From Actinorugispora endophytica (GTDB lineage Bacteria; Actinomycetota; Actinomycetes; Streptosporangiales; Streptosporangiaceae): DNA of 64,000 nt. The position numbers were made by a program, and so were the translations under genes. The DNA lies in contig NZ_SNYN01000011.1 in NCBI RefSeq assembly GCF_004363075.1, forward strand, positions 1 to 64,000. Direction: 5' to 3'. A model generated the notes under the pieces. It saw nothing but the letters and a program-made list of their open reading frames with translations. It had not been told where the DNA came from and made no database searches. Positions 39,257 to 48,148 of this stretch are shown piece after piece; positions within the stretch are counted from its first letter, which is position 1, and the number at the start of each line of letters is the position of its first letter.

Positions 39257-39721
39257 TCAGCTGCCGGTTCGCCCGGCCTCGGGTGCGAGGCGGCGCATGA
39301 CGATGGCGTCGGCGCCCGCGTAGTAGCCGCGGCGCACGCCGATCTCCTCGAACCCGAACCGGCGGTACAGGTCCTGGGCGCGCGGGTTGTCCGAGCGCAC
39401 CTCCAGGAACACATCGGTGACCGCGCGCCTGCCCGCCTCGGCCAGGAGCCCGGCGAGCAGCGCCCGGCCGATCCCCCGTCCCCAGCGGTCGGGGGCCACC
39501 GCCATGGTCTGCACGTCACCCTCGGGGGGCACCGCGCGCAGCCCCGCGTACCCGGCGACCCCGGGGGCGCCGGTCTCGGCGACGAGGTAGTACCGGTCGG
39601 GCTGGGCGAGCTCGTCGCGCAGCATCCCCTCGCTCCAGGCGTCCCCGGGGAACAGCTCGCGTTCGAGCGCCATGACCGCGGGGACGTCCTCCGCGGCCAT
39701 CGGGCGCAGCACGGGTTCCAT
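39257..39721 (-). CDS. rimI: Ribosomal protein S18 N-acetyltransferase family (RimI-like)
   Basis: A GNAT acetyltransferase of 154 residues, acetylating an alpha-amino group of ribosomal protein S18 or related substrates. It shows VMALERELFPGDAWSEGMLRDEL, VQTMAVAPDRWGRGIGRALLAGLL (acetyl-CoA P-loop) and LEVRSDNPRAQDLYRRFGFEEIGVRRGYY. Its ATG (39721) overlaps the tsaB stop by one base, and its stop is 9 nt from tsaD. rimI between tsaB and tsaD is the usual actinobacterial order. Confidence 0.92.
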   Translation of the reverse strand: MEPVLRPMAAEDVPAVMALERELFPGDAWSEGMLRDELAQPDRYYLVAETGAPGVAGYAGLRAVPPEGDVQTMAVAPDRWGRGIGRALLAGLLAEAGRRAVTDVFLEVRSDNPRAQDLYRRFGFEEIGVRRGYYAGADAIVMRRLAPEAGRTGS

Positions 39722-40416
39722 CAGGCCGCCCCGGTCCCGCCGGGCGCGAGCGGCCGGCGCACCCTCTTGGGGGCGCCGGGCACCTGCGCGTCGGGGCGAC
39801 GCAGGTAGAGGGGGCGCGGTTCGGGCAGTTCGGAGCCGTTCACCAGCGCGCGCACCGCCACCTCGCCGAGCGCGGCGGCCGAGGGGTGGAGCGGCTCGGC
39901 CGCGTCGGGGTCCTGGCCGAAGACGTCGGCGTACATCCGCGCGCCGTGCCCGATGACCGGCAGCCCCCGGGTGTCGACGTCGGCGGGACGGTCCACCGCG
40001 ATGTCGCCGACACGGGTGGCGGCGTCGTCGTAGCGTGCCCAGAAGACCTCCTTGCGGCGGGCGTCGGTGGCGGCGACGAACGGGGTCGCGCGCCCCGAGG
40101 CCAGCGCGACGGCGTCGAGGGTGGCCACGCCCACGCAGGGGACGCCGAGCGCCTCCGCGAGGGCGTGCCCGGTGGCCAGGCCGACCCGCAGCCCCGTGTA
40201 GGGGCCGGGGCCGATGCCGACGGCGATGTGGGTGATGTCGGCGAGGGCGGCGCCCGCCTCCGCGACAACGGTCCGGATGCCGGGGGCCAGGAGTTCGCCG
40301 TGTCGGCGGGCGTCGATGGAGGAGAGGGCGGCGCGCACGCGCACGCCGTCGTGGACGGGTTCGCAGACCGCGGCCGTGACGGCGGGGGTGGCGGTGTCGA
40401 AAGCCAAGAGCAGCAC
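39721..40416 (-). CDS. tsaB: tRNA t6A biosynthesis protein TsaB
   Basis: A 231-residue scaffold partner of TsaD. It has the ASKHA fold starting LLLAFDTATPAVTAAVC, with ADITHIAVGIGPGPYTGLRVGLATGHALAEALGVPC and VAATDARRKEVFWARY, which are diagnostic. The gap to tsaE is 11 nt, and the stop overlaps rimI. No catalytic residues are expected. The C-terminal 50 residues (PRPLYLRRPDAQVPGAPKRVR) are basic. Confidence 0.94.
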   Translation of the reverse strand: MLLLAFDTATPAVTAAVCEPVHDGVRVRAALSSIDARRHGELLAPGIRTVVAEAGAALADITHIAVGIGPGPYTGLRVGLATGHALAEALGVPCVGVATLDAVALASGRATPFVAATDARRKEVFWARYDDAATRVGDIAVDRPADVDTRGLPVIGHGARMYADVFGQDPDAAEPLHPSAAALGEVAVRALVNGSELPEPRPLYLRRPDAQVPGAPKRVRRPLAPGGTGAA

Positions 40417-40427
40417 GGTCGACCAGC

Positions 40428-40922
40428 CTATTCGAGTTCGTCGGCGCCCAGTGCGCCCGGCGCTCCGGCCCAGCGGGCGCCGACGCGCCGCAGGCGTACG
40501 GTGCGGGTGTCGTCGGCGAGCCGGTCGATGGCGATCTCCAGGCGGTCCTCGCTGAGCCCCTCGGCCAGGCCCTCACCCCATTCGACGACGACCACCGACT
40601 CGGCCAGGTCCAGGTCGAGGTCGAGGTCCTCGAGCTCGTCGGGGCCGCCGAGCCGGTAGGCGTCCGCGTGCACCAGGGCGGGGCCGCCGTCGAGGCCGGG
40701 GTGGGTGCGGGCGATCGCGAAGGTGGGCGAGGTGACGGGCCCGCGCACGTTCAGCCCCTGGGCCAGCCCCTGGGTGAGGGTGGTCTTTCCCGCGCCCAGC
40801 GGTCCGGACAGGATGAGCAGGTCGCCCGCGCGCAGCTCGGCTGCGATCCCGCGGCCCAGCGCGCGCATGGCGGTGTCGGTGGCGACGGTGACGGTGGTCG
40901 TGGTCTCGGCGGTCTCGGTCAT
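40428..40922 (-). CDS. tsaE: tRNA t6A biosynthesis ATPase TsaE
   Basis: P-loop ATPase of 164 residues that powers turnover of the TsaB-TsaD complex. It has Walker A GPLGAGKT at 40-47, SPTFAIARTHPG and VHADAYRLGGPDELEDLDLDLDLAESVVVVEWGEGLAE, all typical, plus an N-terminal extension rich in Thr. It follows the alpha/beta hydrolase gene by 40 nt in the alr operon and precedes tsaB by 11 nt. Confidence 0.95.
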   Translation of the reverse strand: MTETAETTTTVTVATDTAMRALGRGIAAELRAGDLLILSGPLGAGKTTLTQGLAQGLNVRGPVTSPTFAIARTHPGLDGGPALVHADAYRLGGPDELEDLDLDLDLAESVVVVEWGEGLAEGLSEDRLEIAIDRLADDTRTVRLRRVGARWAGAPGALGADELE

Positions 40923-40962
40923 CGGTCCAGTCGGCTCGCAGCGTCGGGGTGGGGTGACGGCG

Positions 40963-42051
40963 TCAGACCGCGTCCTCGACGGCCGGGGCGGAGGCGCGTC
41001 CGAACAGGGTCCTCAGCGCGTCGTTGACGGCGTCGGGACACTCCATCATCACCAGGTGGCCCGCCCCGGGCACGCGCACGAAGTCGGCTTCGGGCAGCGC
41101 CTCGCTGATGGCCTCGCTGTGGTCGATGGGCGTGATGCGGTCTCGGTCGCCGCACACCACCAGGGTAGGCACATTCGCGAGCGCGTTGAGCGCCTCCAGC
41201 CGGTCGTGCTCGGCGATGGTCGGCCAGAACTCGGTGATGACGTCCACCGGGGTCTGGCGCAGCATCGTGTCGAGGTGGTCGACCACGGCGGCGCTGACCT
41301 CCCCGGTGCCGAAGCCGAACAGCCTGGAGGACAGGAAGGACAGCTCGCGGGCGACCCGGCGGCCGTGGTCGACGAGGCCGGGCCGCCAGGCGAGGGTCCG
41401 CATGAAGGGCGCGGTGGAGGCGCCGATGGCGCGGCCCAGCACCGAGGGGAGGCCGAGCGTGACCTGGGAGAGCCTGCCGGTGCTGGCGATGAGGGCGACA
41501 CCGGCGACGCGGTCGGTGAACAGCTCGGGGTGCCGCTCGGCCAGCGCCAGGATGGTCATCCCGCCCATGGAGTGGCCGACGAGCACGATGTCGTCGCCGT
41601 CGGGGACGGTGGCCTCGATGACCCGGTACAGGTCGCGGCCGAGCTGGTCGATGGTGCTGTGCTCGGGGCGGCCCCGGCGCGAGCGGCCGTGCGCGCGCTG
41701 GTCCCAGAAGACGCGCCGCCCCCCGCCGGTGAGGTCGCGGCGCTGGTAGTGCCAGCAGTCCTGGCTGAGGGCGTAGCCGTGGCAGTAGACGAACGTGGTG
41801 CCCGTGCCGCCGTGGCCGTCGACCTCGGCGTGCAGGGGGACGCCGTCGTCGGCGACGACGGTGCGCGGCTCGCCCCGCAGCCGGCCGAACCGCTCGCCCG
41901 CTTCGGGGTCGGCCCGGTCGAGGATGCGGGAGACGACCCGCTTCTCCGCCACGACGGCTCCGGTGACGCCCGCGGCGATGAGGCTCAGCCCGCCCGCGAC
42001 GACGCCGGCGGCGACCCGGGCCGCGCGGTTGGGGTTCGTGGACGCGCTCAC
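40963..42051 (-). CDS. Alpha/beta hydrolase with N-terminal membrane helix
   Basis: A 362-residue hydrolase. A membrane helix at about 14-34 is followed by the alpha/beta fold with FVYCHGYALSQDCWHYQRRDL (oxyanion), the nucleophile Ser161 in VGHSMGG, the acid in VVCGDRDRITP and catalytic His in PGAGHLVMMECP. The substrate is unknown. Its GTG start overlaps the alr TGA by 4 nt, so it is translated with alr; a role in wall-precursor or lipid metabolism is conceivable, not shown. tsaE follows. Confidence 0.85.
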   Translation of the reverse strand: MSASTNPNRAARVAAGVVAGGLSLIAAGVTGAVVAEKRVVSRILDRADPEAGERFGRLRGEPRTVVADDGVPLHAEVDGHGGTGTTFVYCHGYALSQDCWHYQRRDLTGGGRRVFWDQRAHGRSRRGRPEHSTIDQLGRDLYRVIEATVPDGDDIVLVGHSMGGMTILALAERHPELFTDRVAGVALIASTGRLSQVTLGLPSVLGRAIGASTAPFMRTLAWRPGLVDHGRRVARELSFLSSRLFGFGTGEVSAAVVDHLDTMLRQTPVDVITEFWPTIAEHDRLEALNALANVPTLVVCGDRDRITPIDHSEAISEALPEADFVRVPGAGHLVMMECPDAVNDALRTLFGRASAPAVEDAV

Positions 42052-43172
42052 CGGGCGGCCCCGGTGTAGGCGCGCGGCACGCGCCGGCCGACGCGGGTGA
42101 CGATCTCGTAGGAGATGGTGCCCAGGGCGTCGGCCCAGTCCTGTGCGGTGGGCTCGCCGCCGTCCCCCGGGCCGAACAGGACGGCGCGGTCGCCGGGTTC
42201 GACCGTGTCGTCACCGATGTCCACGACGAACTGGTCCATGCACACGGTCCCGGCGATGGTGCGGCGCCTGCCGCCCACGAGTACGGGGCCGGTGTTGGTG
42301 GCCGCGCGCGGGACGCCGTCGCCGTATCCGAGCGGGACGAGCGCCAGGGTGGTCTCGCGGTCGGTGGTGTAGCGGTACCCGTAGGAGACGCCGCTGCCCG
42401 CGGGGACCCGCTTGCACCCGGCGACCCTGGCGGACAGCGTCATGGCGGGGCGCAGCCCCGGGACGTCCAGGCCGGGGACCGGCGACAGCCCGTAGGCGGC
42501 GATGCCGGGGCGGACCAGGTCGAAGCGCGCCTCGGGCAGGGTGAGCGCGGCCGCGGAGTTGGCGATGTGCCGGACCTCGGGGCGCAGCCCGGCCTTCTCG
42601 GCGAACTCCAGCGCCTCGTGGAACACCGCCAGCTGCGCGGCGACGGAGGGGTGGCCGGGTTCGTCGGCGCACGCGAAGTGCGAGAACAGGCCGGTGACCG
42701 TGACCAGGCCGTCGGCCTCGGCGCGCGCGACGGCCTCGATGACGCGCGGCCAGTCGGCCTCGCCGATCCCGCCCCGGTTCAGCCCGGTGTCGGCCTTGAC
42801 CTGCACGCGGGCGGTGCGCCCGGTCCGCCGCGCGGCGGCGACGACCTCGTCGGCGGTCCACGTGGAGCCGACCCCGATGTCGATCCCGGCCTCGACCGCC
42901 TCGGCGATCGGCTCACCCGGCGGCACGATCCACGCCAGGAGAGGGGCGTCGATCCCGGCCGCCCGCAGCCCGAGCGCCTCGTCGATGAACGCGGTCCCCA
43001 GCCAGGTGGCGCCTCCGGCGAGCGCGGCCCGCGCGGCGGGCACCATCCCGTGCCCGTAGCCGTCGGCCTTGACCACGCCCATGACCAGCGCCCCGGCCGC
43101 CCGTTCCACGAGCACGGCCACGTTTGCGCTGATGGCGTCCAGATCGACTCTGGCTTCGGCGAAAGAAGGCAT
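42048..43172 (-). CDS. alr: Alanine racemase
   Basis: A PLP enzyme of 374 residues that makes D-alanine for peptidoglycan. The PLP lysine is K35 in VMGVVKADGYGHG, followed by ADTGLNRGGIG, LFSHFACADEP and the active-site tyrosine in SYGYRYTTDRE. The C-terminal beta domain ends TRVGRRVPRAYTG. Start ATG 43172 gives the family N-terminus (MPSFAEARVDLDAISANV). Upstream open frame to 45566 is shadow. First gene of the alr - hydrolase - tsaE - tsaB - rimI - tsaD run. Confidence 0.96.
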   Translation of the reverse strand: MPSFAEARVDLDAISANVAVLVERAAGALVMGVVKADGYGHGMVPAARAALAGGATWLGTAFIDEALGLRAAGIDAPLLAWIVPPGEPIAEAVEAGIDIGVGSTWTADEVVAAARRTGRTARVQVKADTGLNRGGIGEADWPRVIEAVARAEADGLVTVTGLFSHFACADEPGHPSVAAQLAVFHEALEFAEKAGLRPEVRHIANSAAALTLPEARFDLVRPGIAAYGLSPVPGLDVPGLRPAMTLSARVAGCKRVPAGSGVSYGYRYTTDRETTLALVPLGYGDGVPRAATNTGPVLVGGRRRTIAGTVCMDQFVVDIGDDTVEPGDRAVLFGPGDGGEPTAQDWADALGTISYEIVTRVGRRVPRAYTGAAR

Positions 43173-43261
43173 ACCAGCAAGTCTGACATGCGGAGGGCAG
43201 TGGCAGGGCTGTGAGCTGCGGAACTCCCCTCGGGGCGCGGCGGCGTCGCTCCGGGAGCGGG

Positions 43262-45421
43262 TCACCGCAGGAGCCGGTCGGTGGTCCCGGGCAGGAGCAG
43301 GCCGAGCAGGCCCGCGACCGCGTAGGGGACCTGGCCGGGGGCCAGCGCGCCCAGGAAGCCGCCGGCGTTGGCCCGGGGGGCGCGGAGGAAGTCGCGCAGG
43401 CTCGGGTGGGCGCGGGGAACGGTCCAGCCGCTCATCAGCAGGGAGACCAGGGCAAGGCCGCCCGCCAGGGCCCAGCGCCCGTCGGCGGCGGTCAGGGCGC
43501 CGAACCAGTCGGCGAGGGCGCGGGTGGTCATGACCGCGTAGGCGGCGGCCGGGTCGGCGGCGGCCGCGCCCGCGGGCGCGGCCGCCAGGAGGACCCCGGC
43601 GGCCGCGAGTGCCGCGGGCAGGCCGAGCCCGAGGCTCAGCCTCCGCTCGGCCGCCGCCAGGTCCTCGCGGGTCGGGACGCGCCGCCAGGGCCTGCCCGCG
43701 GCGCGCGCCGACCCCATGGCGTGCTCGCGGCGGCGCAGCAGGAACCGCCAGGCCGCGCACAGCGCCACCGGCCCCCTGCTCGCGGCCGTGAGGACCACCG
43801 CGAACTCGTGCAGGATCGACGAGGCCGCCTCCACCAGCGTCACCGGGAGCCGCGCCCCGGCCAGGGCCATCCGGCGGAAGGCGGGGGCGATGTCGCCGGC
43901 CAGGTGGGAGCGGCGCCAGACCGCGCGGCCGTGCGCCCTGGCGGTGAGCGAGCGGAGCGGGGCGGCGCCCGGCAGGGGCGGTGTGGTCTCGGCCGCGAAG
44001 CGGGCCAGCCGGTAGTCCAGCACCACCGCGAACAGCAGCATGAGCAGCAGCAGCCACCGGGTCGCCGCACCGTTGCCGTACAGCCCGAAGACCACCGAGG
44101 TGACCGCGGTGGTGTCCAGCCCGGCGAGCACCGCGTTGTAGTTCAGGTGCTCCAGCGCGGCCGCGCCGAGGGCGAGCGGGGGGAGCAGCAGCAGCCAGGC
44201 CCCGTAAAGGCGGCGGCCCACGACCGCCAGGCCGAAGGCCGCGCCGACCAGCCCGGTGGTGACCGCGTGACCGGAGAAGCGGATGCCCGCGCCGGGGAGG
44301 TCCACCCAGCCGGGCAGCAGGGTGAACAGGCCGCCCTGCGGCAGGAGCAGGTCGGGGACGCCTCCGGCGAGGAGGGTGCGCGCGACGGTCTCGGCGAGTT
44401 GGAAGCCCGCCCCCGCGGCCGCCGCCACCAGCAGGTAGTCCACCGCCGCGAAGCGTTTGAAGCGGCGCCGCGCCACCAGCCAGAACAGCAGAACGGGCGC
44501 GAACTTGGCGGCCTCCTCGACGGGGACCGCGAGGTAGGCGTAGGCGTACCGGTTCGCCGGGTCGAGCCCGGCCGTCGCGGCCACGGCCAGCTCCAGGAGG
44601 GCGACGGGCCAGGTCATGAGCGCGCCGATGGCGGCCAGCCGCAGCAGCGCCGCGAAGCTCACGGTGCGGGACCGGGCCAGCCAGGCGAGCTGGACGAGCA
44701 GCCACACCGTGACGAGGGCCGCGGGGAGCACACCGGACGCCCCCGGCACGAACAGCAGCGCGAGGGCGAGCACGGCCACCGCCGCCCACCCCCACGCGCC
44801 GCGCAGGGCACGCAGCAGCGCGGCCGTCCCCGGCCTCCCCTCTCGGACCGACTCGATCCGGGCGGTGACGCGCTCGGCCAGGTCGGGGCCCGGGCCCCGG
44901 CCGCCGCGCGCGTGTCGGCCCCCCTGCTCCAGGCAGCCGTACCGGCCGGCGGCGCGCAGCAGGTCGGGGTCGCGCTGGAGGCGCGCGGTCTCGGCGAAGT
45001 CGGCGCGCCCCTGCCCGATGTCGGGGCCGACCAGCGCGCGCACGTAGTCGGCCGGGCCGGCCGCCACGGTGAGGTCCCCCGAGGTGACCAGGACCGCCGC
45101 GGAGAAGTCCTCCAGGCAGACCAGGAAGTCCGTGGGCTCGTTGCCCCAGCCGCGGATGACCCCGACCAGCGACGGGACCGCGGCCCGGACCTGGGTGACC
45201 GGCTCGTAGGCGTACTCGGAGCGGGTCCGGCAGATCAGCAGGTGCTCGACGCCCATGGCCCGGGCCGCGGCCGCGATCCGTTCGATCAGGGAGGTGTCGC
45301 GCGACGCGGTGAACGGCGCGACGACCTTGCGGTCGATCCGCGTCCACCCCTGGTCGAGTTCGGTGGCGGTGGCGCAGATCCGCAGTACGAGATCGCGCGT
45401 GAGCATGGCCTGCTCGTCCAT
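43262..45421 (-). CDS. PrsW-type glutamic intramembrane protease with extra N-terminal domain
   Basis: A 719-residue membrane protein. Residues 1-200 form a soluble domain I do not recognise (TDFLVCLEDFSAAVLVTSGDLTVAAGPADYVRALVG). The membrane part then has the PrsW motifs in order: EExxK at 302-306 (PVEEAAKF), FQLAET with E344, FSGHAV with H385 and EHLNYN (E424-H425). About ten hydrophobic segments follow to the C-terminus, with a basic cytoplasmic loop around 500-590. PrsW-like proteases act on membrane anti-sigma factors in Bacillus. Start ATG 45421 avoids the shadow extension. It lies 89 nt upstream of alr. Confidence 0.82.
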   Translation of the reverse strand: MDEQAMLTRDLVLRICATATELDQGWTRIDRKVVAPFTASRDTSLIERIAAAARAMGVEHLLICRTRSEYAYEPVTQVRAAVPSLVGVIRGWGNEPTDFLVCLEDFSAAVLVTSGDLTVAAGPADYVRALVGPDIGQGRADFAETARLQRDPDLLRAAGRYGCLEQGGRHARGGRGPGPDLAERVTARIESVREGRPGTAALLRALRGAWGWAAVAVLALALLFVPGASGVLPAALVTVWLLVQLAWLARSRTVSFAALLRLAAIGALMTWPVALLELAVAATAGLDPANRYAYAYLAVPVEEAAKFAPVLLFWLVARRRFKRFAAVDYLLVAAAAGAGFQLAETVARTLLAGGVPDLLLPQGGLFTLLPGWVDLPGAGIRFSGHAVTTGLVGAAFGLAVVGRRLYGAWLLLLPPLALGAAALEHLNYNAVLAGLDTTAVTSVVFGLYGNGAATRWLLLLMLLFAVVLDYRLARFAAETTPPLPGAAPLRSLTARAHGRAVWRRSHLAGDIAPAFRRMALAGARLPVTLVEAASSILHEFAVVLTAASRGPVALCAAWRFLLRRREHAMGSARAAGRPWRRVPTREDLAAAERRLSLGLGLPAALAAAGVLLAAAPAGAAAADPAAAYAVMTTRALADWFGALTAADGRWALAGGLALVSLLMSGWTVPRAHPSLRDFLRAPRANAGGFLGALAPGQVPYAVAGLLGLLLPGTTDRLLR

Positions 45422-45707
45422 GTCCCTCGTTCTCTCGTTTCCGGTTCCGGTGTTCCCGCACGGCGTATTCCACCGGGTGGGCCCGCCGGCCATTGCCGGG
45501 GCCGCAGCGGCGGGGCTGCCACCTGCGGTGACGTGGCCGGAAAGGCTCGGCGGCCTTTCGCGGCACGCGCGGTCGGCGTCCCGTCCGCGCGGCCCCTACG
45601 TTATCGCGGGGAAACGGAGGATTTTCAAGGCCTCCGCGTTTTCACTTCCTTTCAGCAGGAGGAGCGGCGTGGACTTTTTCCGGAATTACGTGAACTCCGC
45701 GGAAAGG

Positions 45708-46718
45708 TCAGGCGGCGGGAAGGACGACCTCGGCCAGGAGCGCGCGGTGGTCGGTTCCCGGGACCAGGTGGGTGCTGGTCCGCACGGCGCGGGCGCGCTC
45801 GTCCGCCAGGACGTGGTCGATGACCACGCCCGGCACCGTCCCGCCGACCGGCCAGGTGGCGTCGAAGCCGTTCCCGGCCGCGGCCGCCGCGTCGGTGTAG
45901 CCGGTGGCGAGCAGTTCGCGCAGGACCGCGTGGTCGGTGGTCGCGTTGAGGTCCCCCGCGAGGACCCGGACCGCTCCGTCGGGGTCGGCATGCGGGAGGT
46001 CGGCCATGTACCGGGTCCAGTCCCGGGTCATCCCCGGCCCCAGGGGCGGGAACGGGTGCGCGGAGACCGCCTCGACGGGAACCGCGCCGGGGACCGCGAC
46101 CTCCGCCCACGGCATCTCGGGCTCGTGGTCGGTGGGGCCGGCGATCCGGGTGAGCGGGTGGCGGGAGTACAGGCCGCCCCCGGAGGCCCCGAGGCGCGCC
46201 TCGACCACCGCGTGCGGCAGCGTCCCGCCGATCCCTGCCGTCTCGAGCGCGTCCGCCGCGTCGGGGGTGAGCTCCTGGAGGCTGAGCAGGTCCACGTCGT
46301 TCCGGCGGACCAGGTCGACGACCGTCTCGGCGTCCGCCGAGCCGAGGTACATGTTCAGGGTGAGCACCCGCAGGGCGGGGCCGGTCGGAGCGGGGTCGGG
46401 CGGCGCGTCGGCGAGGGCGCGCGGCAGGAGGAGGCCGACGAGGACCGCGGCGACCAGGGCCGCGGCGAGCGCCGGCAGCCACCTGCGGGCCAGCAGCGCG
46501 AACAGCAGCGGCAGCACGGCGGTGGCCGCCGCGTACGGGGTGAAGGTCACGCCCGCGGTCAGCGGGTACCCCGACTCCAGGCCGAACCCCCGCACCAGCG
46601 CCCACAGCGCCCACGGCAGCAGGAGCAGGGCCGCGACGACGGTCGGCCAGGGTCGCCTCGAACGTCGCGCGGGCGCGGCGGCCCCGGCGGCCGGGCCGGT
46701 CCGGACGGTCTGTTCCAC
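45708..46718 (-). CDS. Membrane-anchored endonuclease/exonuclease/phosphatase family protein
   Basis: A 336-residue protein. The N-terminal ~100 residues hold three hydrophobic helices after a basic start. The C-terminal EEP domain begins LRVLTLNMYLGSADAE and has the catalytic signatures LLSLQELTP, VSAHPFPP, VLAGDLNATTDH and the final GTDHRALLAEV. The domain should face outward and could be a phosphodiesterase or nuclease; the substrate is not known. GTG 46718 follows GGGGAG. The longer frame upstream to 48092 is shadow. Confidence 0.83.
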   Translation of the reverse strand: MEQTVRTGPAAGAAAPARRSRRPWPTVVAALLLLPWALWALVRGFGLESGYPLTAGVTFTPYAAATAVLPLLFALLARRWLPALAAALVAAVLVGLLLPRALADAPPDPAPTGPALRVLTLNMYLGSADAETVVDLVRRNDVDLLSLQELTPDAADALETAGIGGTLPHAVVEARLGASGGGLYSRHPLTRIAGPTDHEPEMPWAEVAVPGAVPVEAVSAHPFPPLGPGMTRDWTRYMADLPHADPDGAVRVLAGDLNATTDHAVLRELLATGYTDAAAAAGNGFDATWPVGGTVPGVVIDHVLADERARAVRTSTHLVPGTDHRALLAEVVLPAA

Positions 46719-46821
46719 GGGCTCCCCTGTGCTTCGGCGTTCGGTCCGCGGAACGACGCGGCTCCTGCGGGCTCTGATGCTCCGAGGCCTCCCGTGGTTC
46801 TCCCCGCAGCGGCTCCGCGGT

Positions 46822-46845
46822 GGTCCCGACGCCGGCGTCGGGACC
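46822..46845 (-). terminator. Nudix gene terminator
   Basis: A 24-nt perfect palindrome GGTCCCGACGCC/GGCGTCGGGACC that ends 1 nt from the Nudix stop codon. Confidence 0.65.
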
Positions 46846-46846
46846 G

Positions 46847-47341
46847 TCAACGGGGTTCGCGGGCGCGTTCGAGACCGAGGGCGACGATGTCCGCGACGAA
46901 GGTGTGCTCGGGGTCGTCGCGGTCGGCGAGCACGTCCAGGCCGGTCTCGTCGACCCAGGCGTACTCGGTGTGCTTGTCCCGTTCGAGGGCGGGCGCGTCG
47001 AGGTCGCCCTCGACGCGGACCAGGTAGTCCACCTCGAAGCGTTCGACCCCGTCCCCCGGCGTCCAGGTCAGACTGCCCAGATCGGCGACGACCTCGGTGA
47101 GCCGCCAGCCGGTCTCCTCCCGGATCTCCCTGGCCAGCGCCTCGACGACGCTCTCCCCGGGTTCGACGTGCCCGCCGACGATGTCCCAGGAGTCCGGGAA
47201 GATCGCGCGGTGCGGAGCGCGGCGCTGGGCGAAGGCCCGCCCGTCCGCGTCGACGATCACCGCGCCGACCACCCAGCGGCGTCCGTCGTCCGCCACCTCC
47301 GGAACGTCGACGCCGTCCGCGATCGCGACCCGTTCCACCAT
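46847..47341 (-). CDS. Nudix hydrolase
   Basis: A 164-residue pyrophosphohydrolase. The Nudix box is complete at residues 57-79 (GHVEPGESVVEALAREIREETGW), with the RREVxEE-type metal-binding glutamates. It lies 39 nt downstream of the tetR gene on the same strand, and probably shares its transcript. The substrate class cannot be told from sequence. ATG 47341 is the start and the strand's upstream gap is short. Confidence 0.85.
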   Translation of the reverse strand: MVERVAIADGVDVPEVADDGRRWVVGAVIVDADGRAFAQRRAPHRAIFPDSWDIVGGHVEPGESVVEALAREIREETGWRLTEVVADLGSLTWTPGDGVERFEVDYLVRVEGDLDAPALERDKHTEYAWVDETGLDVLADRDDPEHTFVADIVALGLERAREPR

Positions 47342-47380
47342 CCCCGCCCACTCCCCTGTCGTCTGCCGCCGCCTGCGACC

Positions 47381-48037
47381 CTACTGCTCCCCGGAGCCGC
47401 CGTTCCTCCGCCCGGGCAGCCGCACGGCCAGCAGCCCGGCACGCGGGGCGAGCCTCGCGGCCATCCCGAACACGGCGTCGGTGCGGCTGCGGTCCTCGTC
47501 CATGACGGTGAACAGGTTCGCGCCGAGGTAGTAGGTGATCGCGCCGTAGGCGACCTCGCGGGCCGGGAGCAGCCGTCCCAGCGCCGACCCGCCGACCACC
47601 CGCTCCCAGGTCTGCTCGACGAACTCCAGCCACGGTTCGGCCCGCCGGTTGACCTCCGCGCGCAGTTCGGGCTTTGTCACGGCCGCCGCCACGAGTTCGG
47701 CGAACAGCGTCAGGTGGCCGCCCTCCAGGTCGGTGCGGTAGATCTCGGCCGCCGCCTCGACGAGCTCCTCCAGGTTCCGCGCCCGGGCGGCGGTGGCGCG
47801 GTGCGCGGCCATCCGCTGCGCCGACGACCGGTCCAGCGCGGCGAGGAGCAGCTGGTCGACCCCGCCGAAGTGGTAGAAGACCAGCGCCGAGTTGACCTCG
47901 GCCCTCTTGGCGATGACGCGCGCGGAGGCCTTCGCGTAGCCCTCCTCCCGCAGGGTCAGCGCCGCCGCCTCGACGAGCCGCTCGCGGGTCTGCTCGCTCG
48001 ACCGGCGCCCCTGCGCCGCGCTCCTGTCCACTTCCAC
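47381..48037 (-). CDS. TetR-family transcriptional regulator
   Basis: A 218-residue repressor. The helix-turn-helix is at about 16-60 (TRERLVEAAALTLREEGYAKASARVIAKRAEVNSALVFYHFGGVDQLLLAAL). The ligand-binding domain follows to about 200. It is divergent from the SRPBCC gene, with an AT-rich operator in between. Starts at GTG 48037 or GTG 48031. It most likely represses both its own gene and the divergent pair; the inducer is unknown. Confidence 0.88.
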   Translation of the reverse strand: MEVDRSAAQGRRSSEQTRERLVEAAALTLREEGYAKASARVIAKRAEVNSALVFYHFGGVDQLLLAALDRSSAQRMAAHRATAARARNLEELVEAAAEIYRTDLEGGHLTLFAELVAAAVTKPELRAEVNRRAEPWLEFVEQTWERVVGGSALGRLLPAREVAYGAITYYLGANLFTVMDEDRSRTDAVFGMAARLAPRAGLLAVRLPGRRNGGSGEQ

Positions 48038-48097
48038 TCCCCTTCCGCACCGCCGGTCCGGCGGTTCCCTCTTTTCCCCGCCCCCGCTTCATCGTAC

Positions 48098-48130
48098 GGT
48101 TTAATCACTTGGTTAAATCAGTTGCTCAAC
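48098..48130. promoter_or_regulatory. AT-rich TetR-type operator in the divergent gap
   Basis: Two copies of a TTAATCA/TTAAATCA half-site about 12 nt apart, the first pair forming TTTAA-8-TTAAA (48100-48117), with a third weaker half to 48130. It lies between tetR and the SRPBCC gene, in an otherwise GC-rich window. Confidence 0.6.
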
Positions 48131-48148
48131 CCGAGTCGAGGAGGAAGC

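Noticed and set aside
43173..45566. Upstream extension of alr to 1172 residues
   Set aside because: It overlaps the PrsW gene in another frame and adds Arg/Pro-rich sequence foreign to alanine racemases.
46719..48092. Upstream extension of the EEP-family gene to 794 residues
   Set aside because: It runs through the Nudix and tetR genes in another frame.
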